This document shows, piece after piece, positions 1 to 11,039 of a DNA stretch of 64,000 nt; positions within the stretch are counted from its first letter, which is position 1; every line of letters starts with the position of its first letter. Position numbers and translations under genes: made by a program. The notes beneath the pieces were generated by a model. That model was not told the origin of the DNA, did not search any database, and worked only from the letters and a program-made list of their open reading frames with translations. Source of the stretch: Prochilodus magdalenae (lineage: Eukaryota > Chordata > Actinopteri > Characiformes > Prochilodontidae); assembly GCA_024036415.1 (NCBI GenBank), contig JAMWET010001241.1, positions 165,001 through 229,000 on the forward strand, read 5' to 3'.

Positions 1-139
1 CATCATACATCTCATCATGGTAAAAATAGCTGCACCCAGATGGAACTTTCAGACCGGAATGACACTTGGTGGGTGGGTTTGACATCGTGAGACATGCTAA
101 TGATTTAAGCTTCATGCTCAGTGTGCATGTGGTGTAAAT
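1..139. other. Unassigned sequence at left edge
   Basis: No gene or known repeat was recognised here. It leads directly into a Tc1-like transposase remnant. Confidence 0.4.
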
Positions 140-625
140 AAGGGCGGGCCTTATCTCTGTACCTGACTGACCCAACAGCCATGATTGCGGACATCCGGCG
201 AGCAGTGGTGTCCTCCATCAGTCATCCTGTTAGTGCAGCACCATTGGCAGACGGACTACATGCACACAGACCGTTACCACGACTGTCCTTAACACCACGT
301 CACCGTCACCAAAGACTGCAGTGGTGTCGTACCAGACTGTCATGGAGTGACTCAGAATGGCAGCGGGTCATCTTCAGTGACGAGTCCCGCTTTAGTCTTG
401 GTGGAGACGCCCAACGAATCCGTGTGTGGAGGCACCGTGGTCAGCACCAAGATGAACGGTTTGTTGTCACACGTCCAGAAGACCTGGTGTCACTCCACCT
501 CCACCCCTACCGCACCATCTGCAGGAACTGTGTGAGGATGTTCAAGCTGCATGGGATGGATTATCACAGGACTCCATCAGGAACCTCTACAGCTCCATAC
601 CGAGACATTCATTGTTCCTGGTAAC
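140..625 (+). pseudogene. Tc1/mariner-like transposase remnant (copy T1)
   Basis: The open frame at 181-624 reads like the middle of a Tc1-family DDE transposase. The clearest motif is IFSDESRFSLGG, whose Asp would be the first catalytic acid, followed by RIRVWRHRGQ. The sequence then jumps to a C-terminal-like stretch; the block that should carry the second Asp is missing. Compared with the sister copy near 16.1 kb, this copy has also lost about 14 bases near position 249, which breaks the frame upstream of the DDE motif. The 3' end diverges after about 600. It cannot encode an active enzyme. The family assignment is secure; the exact ends are approximate. Confidence 0.8.
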
Positions 626-1494
626 CTTTATCTAGACCAGCTTAAACCAGCATAGAATGCTGTCCCCAAACTTATGGCCTAATATTCTTATTAAGTGCAA
701 ACACTTTTTCCAATAGTCCTTAAAAGGTTCTAGATATTATCCAGGTATGTTGTGCGGTACAATCACCAAAGTACTAGATCTAGATCAATACTTTGGGAAC
801 CGTAATGGTAAGTACTAAGACAGCTGGATGGAATTGGCAAATGGGTTCTAGGTATTGTGAGTAAGTATCTGGTACAAACTCCACAGTCCTGTGCTGTGTA
901 CTACCTGGGGTTCTTTCTGAATGACATTCCCGCTTAATCATGTGACATTACAGTCAGATATGGTGGGATTTGGGACTTCATCAGTTTAATATCTAGAACC
1001 TGCTATGTGTTTCCATTAACACCATACATGTTTGCACCTCGCACTACCACGCCAGCGTCACCAGTAATTGTAGGTGCTGATGTAGGGACATACAAAGATG
1101 GACATGTGTTTTCTAAAAGGTTCCGTGCTCATTATTCTCTGGTCCTGCGGTTCTCGAGGGCACTGCATCATCTTTGCAGAGTCACGTTGAAGTGAACTCC
1201 ACTGACTTAGCGATGCTATTTCTAGATGCGGTTTACATAGAGCCCCTAAACTGCTTGGAAAAGCACTCGCAGGTTTGTGCTCTCTCTTCGGAAAAGCCGA
1301 ATCTAATGATCTCTCCCAAACAAACCGCGGACGATCGATGTGTTTGTCTGGACAGACGAGAGAGAGAAAGAGAGCCCACACCGAGGTTTAGGCTGAGAGG
1401 GAGACAAAGAACACACAGGCTCAGAGACACGCTCCTCACAAACACATACCGCAGCGACTGTCTCCATGAGGCTGAGACAGCCCACCAAACTGAA
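626..1494. other. Non-coding sequence, nothing recognised
   Basis: No exon with credible splice sites or homology was seen. The segment around 1350-1440 is purine-rich (GAGA). It ends where the 42-bp minisatellite starts. Confidence 0.4.
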
Positions 1495-2853
1495 ATTCAA
1501 GGTAGGTGTTTCTAATAAAGTGGCCAGTGGGTGGAAGTACAAGGTAGCTGTTTCCAATAAAGTGGCCAGTGAGTGGAATTTCAAGGTAGCTGTTTCCAAT
1601 AAAGTGGCCAGTGAGTGGAATTTCAAGGTAGCTGTTTCCAATAAAGTGGCCAGTGAGTACAAGTACACAGCAGGTGTTTCTAATAAAGTGGCCAGTGAGT
1701 GGAAGTGCAAGGTAGCTGTTTCCAATAATGTGGCCAGTGAGTGGAAGTACACGGCAGGTGTTTCCAATAAAGTGGCCAGTGAGTGGAAGTACAAGGTAGG
1801 TGTTTCCAATAAAGTGGCCAGTGAGTGGAAGAACACAGCAGGTGTTTCTAATAAAGTGGCCAGTGAGTGGAAGAACAAGGTAGCTGTTTCCAATAAAGTG
1901 GCCAGTGAGTGGAAAGACAAGGTAGCTGTTTCCAATAAAGTGGCCAGTGAGTGTAAGTACAAGGTAGGTGTTTCCAATAAAGTGGCCAGTAAGTGGAAGT
2001 ACAAGGTAGGTGTTTCTAATAAAGTGGCCAGTGAGTGGAAGTACAAGGCAGGTGTTTCTAATAAAGTGGCCAGTGAGTGGAAGTACAAGGCAGCTGTTTC
2101 CAATAAAGTGGCCAGTGAGTGGAAGTACAAGGCAGCTGTTTCCAATAAAGTGGCCAGTGAGTGGAAGTACAAGGTAGCTGTTTCCGATAAAGTGGCCAGT
2201 GAGTGGAAGTACAAGGTAGCTGTTTCCAATAAAGTGGCCAGTGAGTGGAAGTACACAGCAGGTGTTTCCAATAAAGTGGCCAGTGAGTGGAAGTACAAGG
2301 CAGGTGTTTCCAATAAAGTGGCCAGTGAGTGGAAGTACAAGGTAGGTGTTTCCAATAAAGTGGCCAGTGAGTGGAAGAACAAGGTAGCTGTTTCCAATAA
2401 AGTGGCCAGTGAGTGGAAAGACAAGGTAGGTGTTTCCAATAAAGTGGCCAGTGAGTGTAAGTACAAGGTAGCTGTTTCCAATAAAGTGGCCAGTGAGTGG
2501 AAGTACAAGGCAGCTGTTTCCAATAAAGTGGCCAGTGAGTGGAAGTACAAAGCAGGTGTTTCTAATAAAGTGGCCAGTGAGTGGAATTTCAAGGTAGGTG
2601 TTTCTAATAAAGTGGCCAGTGAGTGAAAGTACAAGGCAGGTGTTTCTAATAAAGTGGCCAGTGAGTGGAAGCACAAGGCAGGTGTTTCCAATAAAGTGGC
2701 CAGTGAGTGGAAGTACACGGCAGGTGTTTCTAATAAAGTGGCCAGTGAGTGGAAGCACAAGGCAGGTGTTTCCAATAAAGTGGCCAGTGAGTGGAAGTAC
2801 ACGGCAGGTGTTTCTAATAAAGTGGCCAGTGAGTGGAAGTACAAGGTAGCTGT
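1495..2853. repeat. 42-bp minisatellite, array A (about 32 copies)
   Basis: A monomer of 42 bp is repeated head to tail with few differences. Each unit contains TTTCCAATAAAGTGGCCAGT, followed by GAGTGGAAGTACAAGGTAG-like sequence. Because 42 is divisible by three and the unit lacks stops in several frames, long open frames of 440-513 codons appear on the minus strand and 386 on the plus strand; their products are 14-residue repeats and are not genes. The same monomer recurs in the opposite orientation at 28.0-29.1 kb, and it resembles the centre of the foldback element near 6.5 and 42.1 kb. Confidence 0.97.
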
Positions 2854-3914
2854 TGTATATTGGGTGCTGTAACAGTAGGGATGAATATATGTCTGTTCAT
2901 AACCGGTTTATCAGCACATGGTAATTGTCGCATGTTACAGTCTATAGGGTTTCTGCACCAACCACTCTGTTGGGGGCTTTGACAGGGAGCGTCAGCAGAG
3001 CTTCTTTTTTCTTTTCTCTCTATTCCTCCCTCTCGTTCTTTCTCTCCTCGCCCCGCCGGCCTCCCACAGCTTGTTAAATCAAAACATGTCACTGCGCTTG
3101 ATTGCAACAGTCAAGATCTAATGTATGCCACCTGTGGGTGTGCTCCAAGGCCTGTAAATTATATTAAGCCTATAAAAAAAAGATCAGCTATCACAGAGCC
3201 ATGATGGACTGGAATAATTATTGCCGGTCTCATTTTGACTGTAAAGCTCGCAAAAGACAAAGAGTTTGAGGGGGAGAGGGATCGAATAAAAGCCCCCCGA
3301 CGCCCCACAGGCGTAAAGCGATGTGATTCAGTGTCGCGCCGGATCGGTCCCCTGTCAAGACACAACAGCATGCATGCCATAAACAATAGTTATTATATCA
3401 TACGAGCTTACGACTGGCTTGGAAATATAAATATATATATATGCACTTGTGCTTGCGTTTTAATAGATGCTCTTGACTTTCGTGTATTTACTCAAGTGCA
3501 CCACCCTTCAAAAGTTTGGTGACACATTGCATTGGCTGTTTCGATTCATCAGATTTATCCGATTTATAGGAAGAACAAATGCTTAATTTGCATAATTTGG
3601 TTATGTGCTCATGTTATATGGTTATATAGTGTATATTTGTCCTCAGTGTTTGGACCTTTTGGCGTATAGAAATCAGGTTTCTCTCCCACTTCACTCTCTT
3701 CTTCATTTTTACACGTACATATCTATTTCTGTTTTTTCGTTTTTGTGGTTCTTTATTTAGTATTTAGTATTTAATATTCATATCGTAATTGTTTGTACTG
3801 TAGTCCGGGAGCCAGTGCAGAGTAATAACTTCACTGTACAGTGTAACTGCTTGTTCCTCTGTGCGTATGACCATAAGCGGCTGAATCTTGAATTTACCTT
3901 TTGCCTAATATAAT
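2854..3914. other. Non-coding; complex AT-balanced island at about 2885-3480
   Basis: No coding exon was recognised. The segment from about 3130 to 3480 is unlike the repeats around it: it is complex sequence with ATTA-type and AATAATTA motifs, and it is unique within the window. It may be a conserved non-coding element in the gene-poor region downstream of rwdd3, but no comparison could be run. Confidence 0.3.
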
Positions 3915-4662
3915 GTGGTTGGTGTAGCTCAGTGAATAACACCACTACCCGCCAGAGAGCCACCATCACATGTGGGAGACTGGGGTTTGAATCCCGGTCT
4001 GGGTGACTACGCAGTGCTATGCCAATAAGAGTCCTTGGGCAAGACTCCAAACACTGCTTCGGCCTACTGGGGTTGGACAATGAAACTGAAACACCTGGTT
4101 TTAGACCACCATCATTTATTAGTATGGTGTAGGGCCTCCTTTTTCGGCCAGTACAGCGTCGTTTGGGCAGTCGTGGTTTTATGTTTTTTGGATACAATCC
4201 GGGTCAGCACCCGAACATCCCTTTCAGACAGCTTCCTCTTGCGTCCACAGTTAATCCTGTTGGATGTGGTTCGTCCTTCTTGGTGGTATGCTGACATTAC
4301 CCTGGATACCGTGGCTCTTGATACATCACAAAGACTTGCTGTCTTGGTCACAGATGCGCCAGCAAGACGTGCACCAACACTCTGTCCTCTTTTGAACTCT
4401 GGTATGTCCCATAATGCTGTGTGCATTGCAGTATTTTGAGCAGAACTGTGCTCTTACCTGCTAACTGAACCTTCACACTCTGCTCTTACTGGTGCAATGT
4501 GCAATTAATGAAGATTGGCCACCAGGCTGGTCCAATTTAGCCATGAGACCTCCCACACTAAAATCACAGGTGTTTCAGTTTCATTGTCCAACCCCTGTAT
4601 CTGTAATATGATTAACCTTGTAAGTCACTCTGGATAAGTGCATCAGATATTTGTAATTTAGT
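3915..4662 (+). mobile_element. tRNA-derived SINE (copy A), split by a Tc1-like insertion
   Basis: The 5' part (3915-4066) has RNA polymerase III boxes typical of a tRNA head: an A-box-like TAGCTCAGTG and a B-box-like GGTTTGAATCC. The tail (4598-4662) resumes with the downstream part that uninterrupted copies at 4.68, 4.91 and 5.43 kb carry without a break, including the Tctggataag motif. The 531-bp transposon sits in a TA dinucleotide of the SINE, so the SINE is the older of the two. Confidence 0.8.
4067..4597 (-). mobile_element. Tc1-like transposon, internally deleted, nested in SINE
   Basis: Near-perfect terminal inverted repeats of about 32 bp (GGGGTTGGACAATGAAACTG at the left, its complement at the right) are flanked by TA on both sides, the Tc1/mariner target duplication. 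The minus-strand frame at 4112-4426 encodes only the N-terminal DNA-binding part of a transposase: a helix-turn-helix around SLCDVSRATVSRVMSAY and a basic stretch GRKRKLSERDVRVL. The catalytic DDE part is deleted. A relative at 19.7 kb has the same total length but kept different internal sequence. Confidence 0.92.
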
Positions 4663-4675
4663 TATCAAATTCCAG

Positions 4676-4890
4676 ACGTAGCTTAGTGTAGCTCAGCAGA
4701 CAACGCCACTACCCGCCAGTAAGCCCCCACTACATGTGGGAAACTGGGGTTTCAATCCTGGTCTGGGTGACTACGCTGTGCTACACCAATAAGAGTCCTT
4801 GGGCAAGACTCCTAACACTGCTTTGGCCTACCTGTAATATGATTAACCTTGTAAGTCTCTCTGGATAAGTGCATCAGATATTTGTAATTT
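4676..4890 (+). mobile_element. tRNA-derived SINE (copy B)
   Basis: This is an uninterrupted copy of the same tRNA-headed SINE, with A-box-like GTAGCTCAGC and a B-box-like GGTTTCAATCC. It is followed without a gap by copy C. The junction sequence ATCAAATTCCAGACGTAGCT occurs before both copies about 229 bp apart, which indicates a local tandem duplication of the SINE unit. Confidence 0.75.
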
Positions 4891-5095
4891 AGTTATCAAA
4901 TTCCAGACGTAGCTCAATGTAGCTCAGTAGACAACACCACTACCCACCAGTAAGCCACCACTACATGGGGTTTGAATCCTGGTCTGGGTGACTACGCTGT
5001 GCTACACCAATAAGAGTCCTTGGGCAACACTACGTTGGCCTACCTGTAACATGATTAACCTTGTAAGTCTCTCTGGATAAGAGTGTCGGGTAAAT
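4891..5095 (+). mobile_element. tRNA-derived SINE (copy C), tandem partner of copy B
   Basis: It has the same structure as copy B, with a short deletion just before the B box and another in the middle (CAACACTACG for the longer sequence of other copies). Its 5' flank repeats that of copy B. Confidence 0.75.
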
Positions 5096-5429
5096 GTAGT
5101 TCAGGTAGAGAATATTAGGTTACTAGACACAGATACTGAATTTTGAAATTAGGAAAATTAGTGGTTCACATTAAACCGCTTTCTTTCCTTTTTGGCTCTC
5201 GCCCCTTCACAAACTTCTCTAGGATGGGAGGTTGGTTAGGCCAGAGAAGATCCTGTAGGGTGTTTCCTAAAGTTTTAAATTCTGAAGGCGGCAAAAGCGT
5301 TCACACATCTGCAAAGAACCTGTGTAAACAGAGGAACGGGTTTATGAAGTTTCACATGAAGTGTGATATAACCCAACACCCTACATGACACAAACCTACA
5401 CCTGTATCAAATCCAGTATGTAAATATGG
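5096..5429. other. Non-coding, nothing recognised
   Basis: An open frame at 5143-5388 has no recognisable domain and no supporting splice or context signals. Confidence 0.35.
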
Positions 5430-5642
5430 TGGTTGGAGTAGCTCAGCGGACAACACCACTACCCACCAAGGAGCCACCACCACATGTGGGAGACTGGGGT
5501 TTGAATCCTGGTCTGGGTGACTATGCTGTGCTACACCAATAAGAGTCCTTGGGCAAGACTCCTAACACTACCTGTGCCTACCTGTGATGTGAATACCCTT
5601 GTAAGTCGCTCTGGATAAGAGCGTCAGCTAAATGCCGTAAAT
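5430..5642 (+). mobile_element. tRNA-derived SINE (copy D)
   Basis: This copy keeps the boxes GTAGCTCAGCGG and GGTTTGAATCC and the tail with GTAAGTCGCTCTGGATAAGA, the form closest to a consensus among the copies in this window. Confidence 0.8.
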
Positions 5643-6204
5643 GTAAATATGTGATACGTGTATTTTCCCTTTTTGCTTGATGATTTGTGAGGTATGTGGT
5701 TTTATATTGTTCTCTGCATATCGGATATGTGAATTCATCGATTTCTCCATGGTTCTGTAACATGGTCACTCTATGTTGCCCTCAGGCAACAAAAAATGCC
5801 CTGGATTTTGGGTGTCCAAAACTGCCCCCACATTAACCAAGAAATAATGTCAGGTCATTTTTGTTATGTACCATTAAGACGAGTGCAGTAGAGGGATGGC
5901 AGTTAAAAGAAAAAAAATAATTAATGGCTTTAATTTGAACTCATTAACGCTGACCTTTGAATGCACTTCACACGTCGCTGGCCTTTTATTGATCCTCTGA
6001 TGAAACAGATCAATACTAGGTCTTTTCACCGTGATGTAAACCGCGCCCGGAATGCCTGCACACGCTCGCTCGGTGCATCCAACCATAAAGGCAGCATGGA
6101 GATTTTTCTATACAGTGATAGAAAACACGGTCGCTCACTGGAAGCTCCACATACTGATTCATTTCACTGACCAACCTGGTCATGCCTGATCATAAAGACT
6201 TGTG
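5643..6204. other. Non-coding; complex island at about 5880-6165
   Basis: From about 5880 to 6165 the sequence is complex and unique in the window, with AATTAATGG, CTTTAATTTG and TGACCTTTGA motifs (homeodomain-like and nuclear-receptor-like). Small open frames on both strands carry no known domain. It is a candidate regulatory element only. Confidence 0.3.
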
Positions 6205-6790
6205 GTATAGGTGGTGGATCATTCTCAGCACTGCAGTGACATGGACGTGGTGGTGGTGGTGTTAGTGTGGGTGGTGCTGGTGTGAGTGCATCAAACACAG
6301 CAGTGCTTCTGGGCACCTCAGTATCACTGCTGGACGAAGAATCGTCCACCAACCAAAACTATCCAGCACAACAGCGTCCTGTGGGCAGTGTCCTGTAGGA
6401 AGCATCCTGTGGGCAGGGTCCTAGGGGCAGCATCTTGTGGGCAGCCTGTACGTCTACAAGGTGGACCAGCAAGGTAGGAGTGTCTAATAGAGTGGACAGT
6501 GAGTGGACACAGTGTCTAAACACTCCAGCAGCACTGCTGTGTCTGATCCACTCACACCAGCACCACCCACACTAACACCACCACCACCACATCAGTGTCA
6601 CTGCAGTGCTGAGAATGATCCACCACCCACGTCATACCTGCTCTGTGGTGGTCCTGTGGGGGGTCCTGTAGGCCTATACAGAGACACAGATGGACTACAG
6701 TCTGGACCTGTACAACTACAGAGTGTCCTATATGATTAGTGGAGTTAATAACATGGACAGTGAGTAGATACAAGGAACTGGGTTTCAGAT
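6205..6790. mobile_element. Foldback (palindromic) transposon copy F1
   Basis: The left half carries a GGTGGATCATTCTCAGCACT segment followed by a GTGGTGGT-rich part. The same words come back as reverse complement in the right half around 6530-6650 (CACCAGCACCACCC and TGAGAATGATCCACCACCC). The centre holds AAGGTAGGAGTGTCTAATAG. Other copies or parts lie at 31.2, 36.3, 37.6, 42.0 and 59.8 kb. No transposase frame is present. The element class (hAT-, Tc1- or other) cannot be decided here. Confidence 0.75.
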
Positions 6791-7300
6791 TATGGCTACA
6801 TACAGCTCTGGAAAACTTTGAGACCACCTGTAACTGATCAGTGTCTCTAGGTGTACAGGTTCTGGGTTTGTGTTGGACCAGAATTCCTCAGTTCTGTTTG
6901 GTTCTCTACACTACTGGAACCATGTCTCCCAAACTCCAGATCAGATATTGTATTAGATCTGTTTATTAGAAAATCACTAATGACCTCCAGAAGCCTGTTT
7001 TTAGAACCATGCCCGCTGTGCGTTTCACCCCAGCCACCGCTCGCCAGTCTCTCTGTAGGTCACCTGAGGTCATCTTACGGTGGGTAAGGGACATTGGAAT
7101 GAGGTGGCGCTCATCACGGTCAGTAGAGAGTGGGTTTGGCCCTCTGCCAGTCTGTAGCTGTGTGGTCCTGTGTGTTTGCTGCTGGACCTTGTTCTTATGA
7201 ACCAGACGCTCACTGTATCTGCCAGTAAAGCTAGAACCCAACCTTCGGTTCCTCACTAAGAACCTGCTGTACGTGTGGAGATGCTGATTTAAGAAGGGAG
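6791..7300. other. Probable decayed transposon sequence
   Basis: The segment starts with an AGCTCTGGAAAACTTTGAGA motif of a kind common at the ends of fish Tc1-like elements. Open frames on both strands (for example 6966-7256 minus) show no intact transposase. The assignment rests on the terminal-like motif alone. Confidence 0.35.
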
Positions 7301-8039
7301 TGTTCTCTTACTTATTCCCAGAGCTGTGTGTAATTTAAGTGGATGAAAGTATGTTGAGTGTGTGTATCTGTGAGGACGGGGGAGGTGGGGGGCGGTGGCG
7401 GTTGCAGGATGGGCTTTATTTCTGGACGGTCGTGATTTCCGTCTCCAGGCGCTATCCTCCGCCAACACTCCGGCGAGTGTGTCACCGCTGGTGTATCTGA
7501 CCGCTCACTTGATGCGGGGTCAACTCAACTAATTAACTCTCCAGCCACGGATTTCATTACCCACACTTCTGCAGCTCAATCACTCGCGCGCCCGAGCCCA
7601 CTGTAGGCTCCGAAACAACAGCGCGCGCCCACCAGTGATTAATGAGCAATTCTCAGTGGACCAGGTAGAAGTGACAGGCAAGTTAGACAGTGGATTCCTG
7701 ACGCGTAGCTCTCGTTTTTTTACCCGCTACCGTTCACGTTCACAGGCTGCAAAGGAACCGTCTCTTGGGGTACAATATCTACAGTGTCTTATGAGCCTAT
7801 TTTAAGGTTATTCATCCTTTTTCTAGATTCTAACCGTCAAATTTCGAAACCTTCGCAGACAATAACAAGCGTGCTGTAATTGAATGTTGTTTGTCGCTCG
7901 GTCGTACCTCATTAAAGCCAATGAGGGTACAGATTCCAAGCTTGCAATCCATGCTTGGCAGCACACACTTCCAAAATACGGTTCCTTAAGGGTTCCGTTT
8001 AGAAGCAGGCGTTCTATATATGCTTAATTGTTTCTTTGC
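7301..8039. other. Non-coding; GC-richer complex island at about 7430-7720
   Basis: The stretch 7430-7720 contains CAACTAATTAACTCTCC, GTGATTAATGAGC and several GCGCGC words, unlike the flanking repeats. It could be an enhancer-like element or a CpG island remnant. No exon was found. Confidence 0.3.
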
Positions 8040-10720
8040 TGAAATGGTTCTTCACATGTGATTCTATATAGCCCCAAAATGGGTTCTTTTGTTGTTACAA
8101 GCTTGACATTGTGACAATAGAAGAACCCATTTTGGTGCTACATAGAGCCATTCCCAAAAAGGTTCAGTATAGAACCTTATACAGTATAGAACCTTATGGG
8201 GTTCTGTTGAGAGCCAAAATGGTCTATTGGTAATGGAACACATTGTTAAGCTGACATCATAACAACAGTAGAACCATTTTGGCTCTGAATAGAACCAAGC
8301 TTGACATTGTGACAATAGAAGAATCTTTTTTGGTGCTACATAGAACCATTCCCAGAAAGGTGCAGTATAGAACCTTATACATTACAGTGATGGAGAATGC
8401 ATGGTTCTTAAAAGGGTTCTATTGAGAGCCAAAATGGTCTATTGTTAATGGAACACATTGTTGAGGCGGCATCATAACAACAGTAGAACCATTTTGGCTC
8501 TGAATAGAACCAGGCTTGACATTGTGACAATAGAAGAACCCATTTTGGTCTTACATAGAACCATTCCCAAAGATGTTCATTATAGAACCTTGCCCATCAC
8601 AGTGATGGAGAATGCATGGTTCTTAAAAGGGTTCTATTGAGAGCCAAAATGGTCTATTGTTAATGGAACACATTGTTGAGCTGACATCATAACAACAGTA
8701 GAACCATTTTGGCTCTGAATAGAACCAAGCTTGACATTGTGACAATAGAAGAACCCATTTTGGTGCTACATAGAACCATTCCCAAAAAGGTTCAGTATAG
8801 AACCTTATACAGTATAGAACCTTATGGGGTTCTGAGAATGCATGGTTATTGTAAATGGGTTCACATTGTTCAGCTGACATCATAACAAAAGTGGTCTATT
8901 GTTAATGGGACGCATTGTTGAGCTGAAATCATAACAGTAGAACCATTTTGGCTGTAAATAGAACCATACCCAAAGGGTTCAGTATAGAACATTGCCCATC
9001 ACAGTGAAAGAATGCATGGTTTTTGGTTGCTCAGAGCCAAAATGGTCTATTGTTAATGGAACATATTGTTGAGCTGACATCATAACAACAGTAGAACCAT
9101 TTGGCTCTAAATAGAACCAAGCTTGACATTGTGACAATAGAACCCATTTTGGTGCTACATAGAACCATTCCCAAAAAGATTCAGTATAGAACCTTATACA
9201 GTATAGAACCTTATGCATGGTTCTTAAAAGGGTTCTATTCAGAGCCAAAATGGTCTATTGTTAATGGAACACATTGTTGAGCTGACATCATAAGAACAGT
9301 AGAACCATTTTTGGTGCTATACAGAATGCTTTTTTAAAAATGATTTTATATAGAACCATATTAAGAACAATCCCCATCAATCTCATGCAGAGAAGCATGC
9401 AAAGGGTTCTTTGAGTAATCATGGTTATAGACAGAACCATTTTCTTTGCTGAGAACACTTTGAAGAACCATCCTTTTTAAGTGTGTATATCCATATAAAT
9501 CACATTGATGGAGAATGTGAAGTGTGTGGTTCCTTGTTGAGCCTTTCCTAAACGGGTTCTATTTAGAGCCAAAATGGTCTGTTGTTATTGAGACGCATTA
9601 TTAAGCTGACATCATCTCATACAGAGAAGCATTTAAGCATGCATAGGGTTCTTTGAGTGATCATGGTTCTAGATAGAATCACCTTCTTTGCTGAGAACTC
9701 TTTGAAGAACCATCTTTCTTAAATGTTGGTTTGTTATGTGTAGCTCTAAAAAGGATTCTTCTAAACTCAACCATTTGCATTGCAACAATAGAGGAACCAA
9801 TCTTGGTGCTATATAGAACCATTTCCAAAACAGTTCAATATAGAACCCTAAACATCACGTTCTCCATCCATCCGAAGGATCATTTCATCATGCAGAAATC
9901 ATGCACCAGCATTTACATTTGAGTATGTAAAAAGTTCTTTGATTGTTCCTGGCTCTATATAGAACCATTTTAGAACCACTTAAAGAACCATAGTTTGTAA
10001 GTGTGCATTTGTTTCCGTGTAGCTCAAAAACATTTTCCTTTTATCATTTTGCCATGTAGAGAAACATGTAGGCATGCAAATGGTTCTCTGAGTGTTTATG
10101 GTTCTATTTATACACTGATGGAGAATGTACTATATATGGTTCTTTTGTAAAAAAGTTTGATTTAGAGCCAAAATGTGTTGACATCATAACAATAGTAGAA
10201 CCCTTTTCGGTGTTCTGTAAAACCTTTTTTTTTTTTTTTAAGTAAATCGTATATAGCACATTCTCCATCCGTCTGAAGAACTGTTTCACAATGCAAAGAA
10301 CCCTTACATCATGTGTCATCAGTGTCAACATCTACATATAACCATGTTTTAGAACCATAGAAGAACCATCTGCTACAACTGTTTTGAAGCTTGTCATTGC
10401 AATGATTGAAAAAACATTTCTGGTTCAACATAGAACCATTTTCAAAAAGGTTCTCCATTCTCCAACAATCCTTTCTCGATGCAAACAAACATTTAATTGT
10501 GCCAAAGATTTTTAAGTGTTTGTTGCTCTATATAGAACCATTTCTTTGCTAAAGAACCCTTGAAGAACCATCTTTTTTGAGTGTGTATATGGATCTGCAA
10601 AGCTCCAAAATGGGTTCTTCTATGAGTAGGCGTTTGACATTTCAGAAAAATGAACCATATGCATCAGATTCTCCATCAATCTGTGGAACAATTCATTCTA
10701 GGTTTACTGTATTTTGGATT
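8040..10720. repeat. Degenerate 210-240-bp tandem repeat rich in AGAACC/GGTTCT (block 1)
   Basis: Units recur with the word GAGCCAAAATGGTCTATTGT near 8211, 8429, 8640, 9024 and 9241, and more degenerately to about 10.7 kb. Within a unit AGAACC and GGTTCT alternate on the same strand, so single strands can pair into short hairpins; GGCTCTATATAGAACC near 9950 is close to a perfect palindrome. Open frames here (such as 8064-8315 and 8623-8883 minus) are repeat translations. Related blocks lie at 15.0-16.06 and 43.4-43.8 kb. Confidence 0.85.
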
Positions 10721-11039
10721 CCGAGACATTCAGGGGTTCCATGAGGTTGATTAGGACCACCACCCGCACCTAGACACACCTGAACTGTATAGTACTAACA
10801 ATCACCTGCGTGATTCAGGAACGCAGGCCCAATGTGGCTTGTTATGCAACTATACTGTTATTGGATATTTCATTGCGACTAACTCGTCCCGCAGCTTTCG
10901 AGATATCGACTCAGTTCCAACTCCAGATTATCCGGTATCATCCGCTGATGTGGGCTTGTATACAGCTTTTTGATCGGATGCTCGGATTCCGAGTAGGAAG
11001 GAATCTTACCGGATTTTTTTCCCATAGAGAATGAATAGG
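10721..11039. other. Non-coding, nothing recognised
   Basis: This is a short transition between the AGAACC block and the 165-bp satellite. No homology or splice signals were recognised. Confidence 0.35.

Noticed and set aside
1303..2844. 513- and 440-codon frames in the 42-bp array
   Set aside because: Fourteen-residue periodic products of a minisatellite with no start context, splice sites or homology.
3915..5642. tRNA genes suggested by A- and B-box words
   Set aside because: No cloverleaf acceptor stem; the sequences occur as several diverged, extended copies with the same tail, which is a SINE pattern.
7009..7256. Open frames on both strands near a decayed transposon
   Set aside because: No transposase motif is preserved in either.
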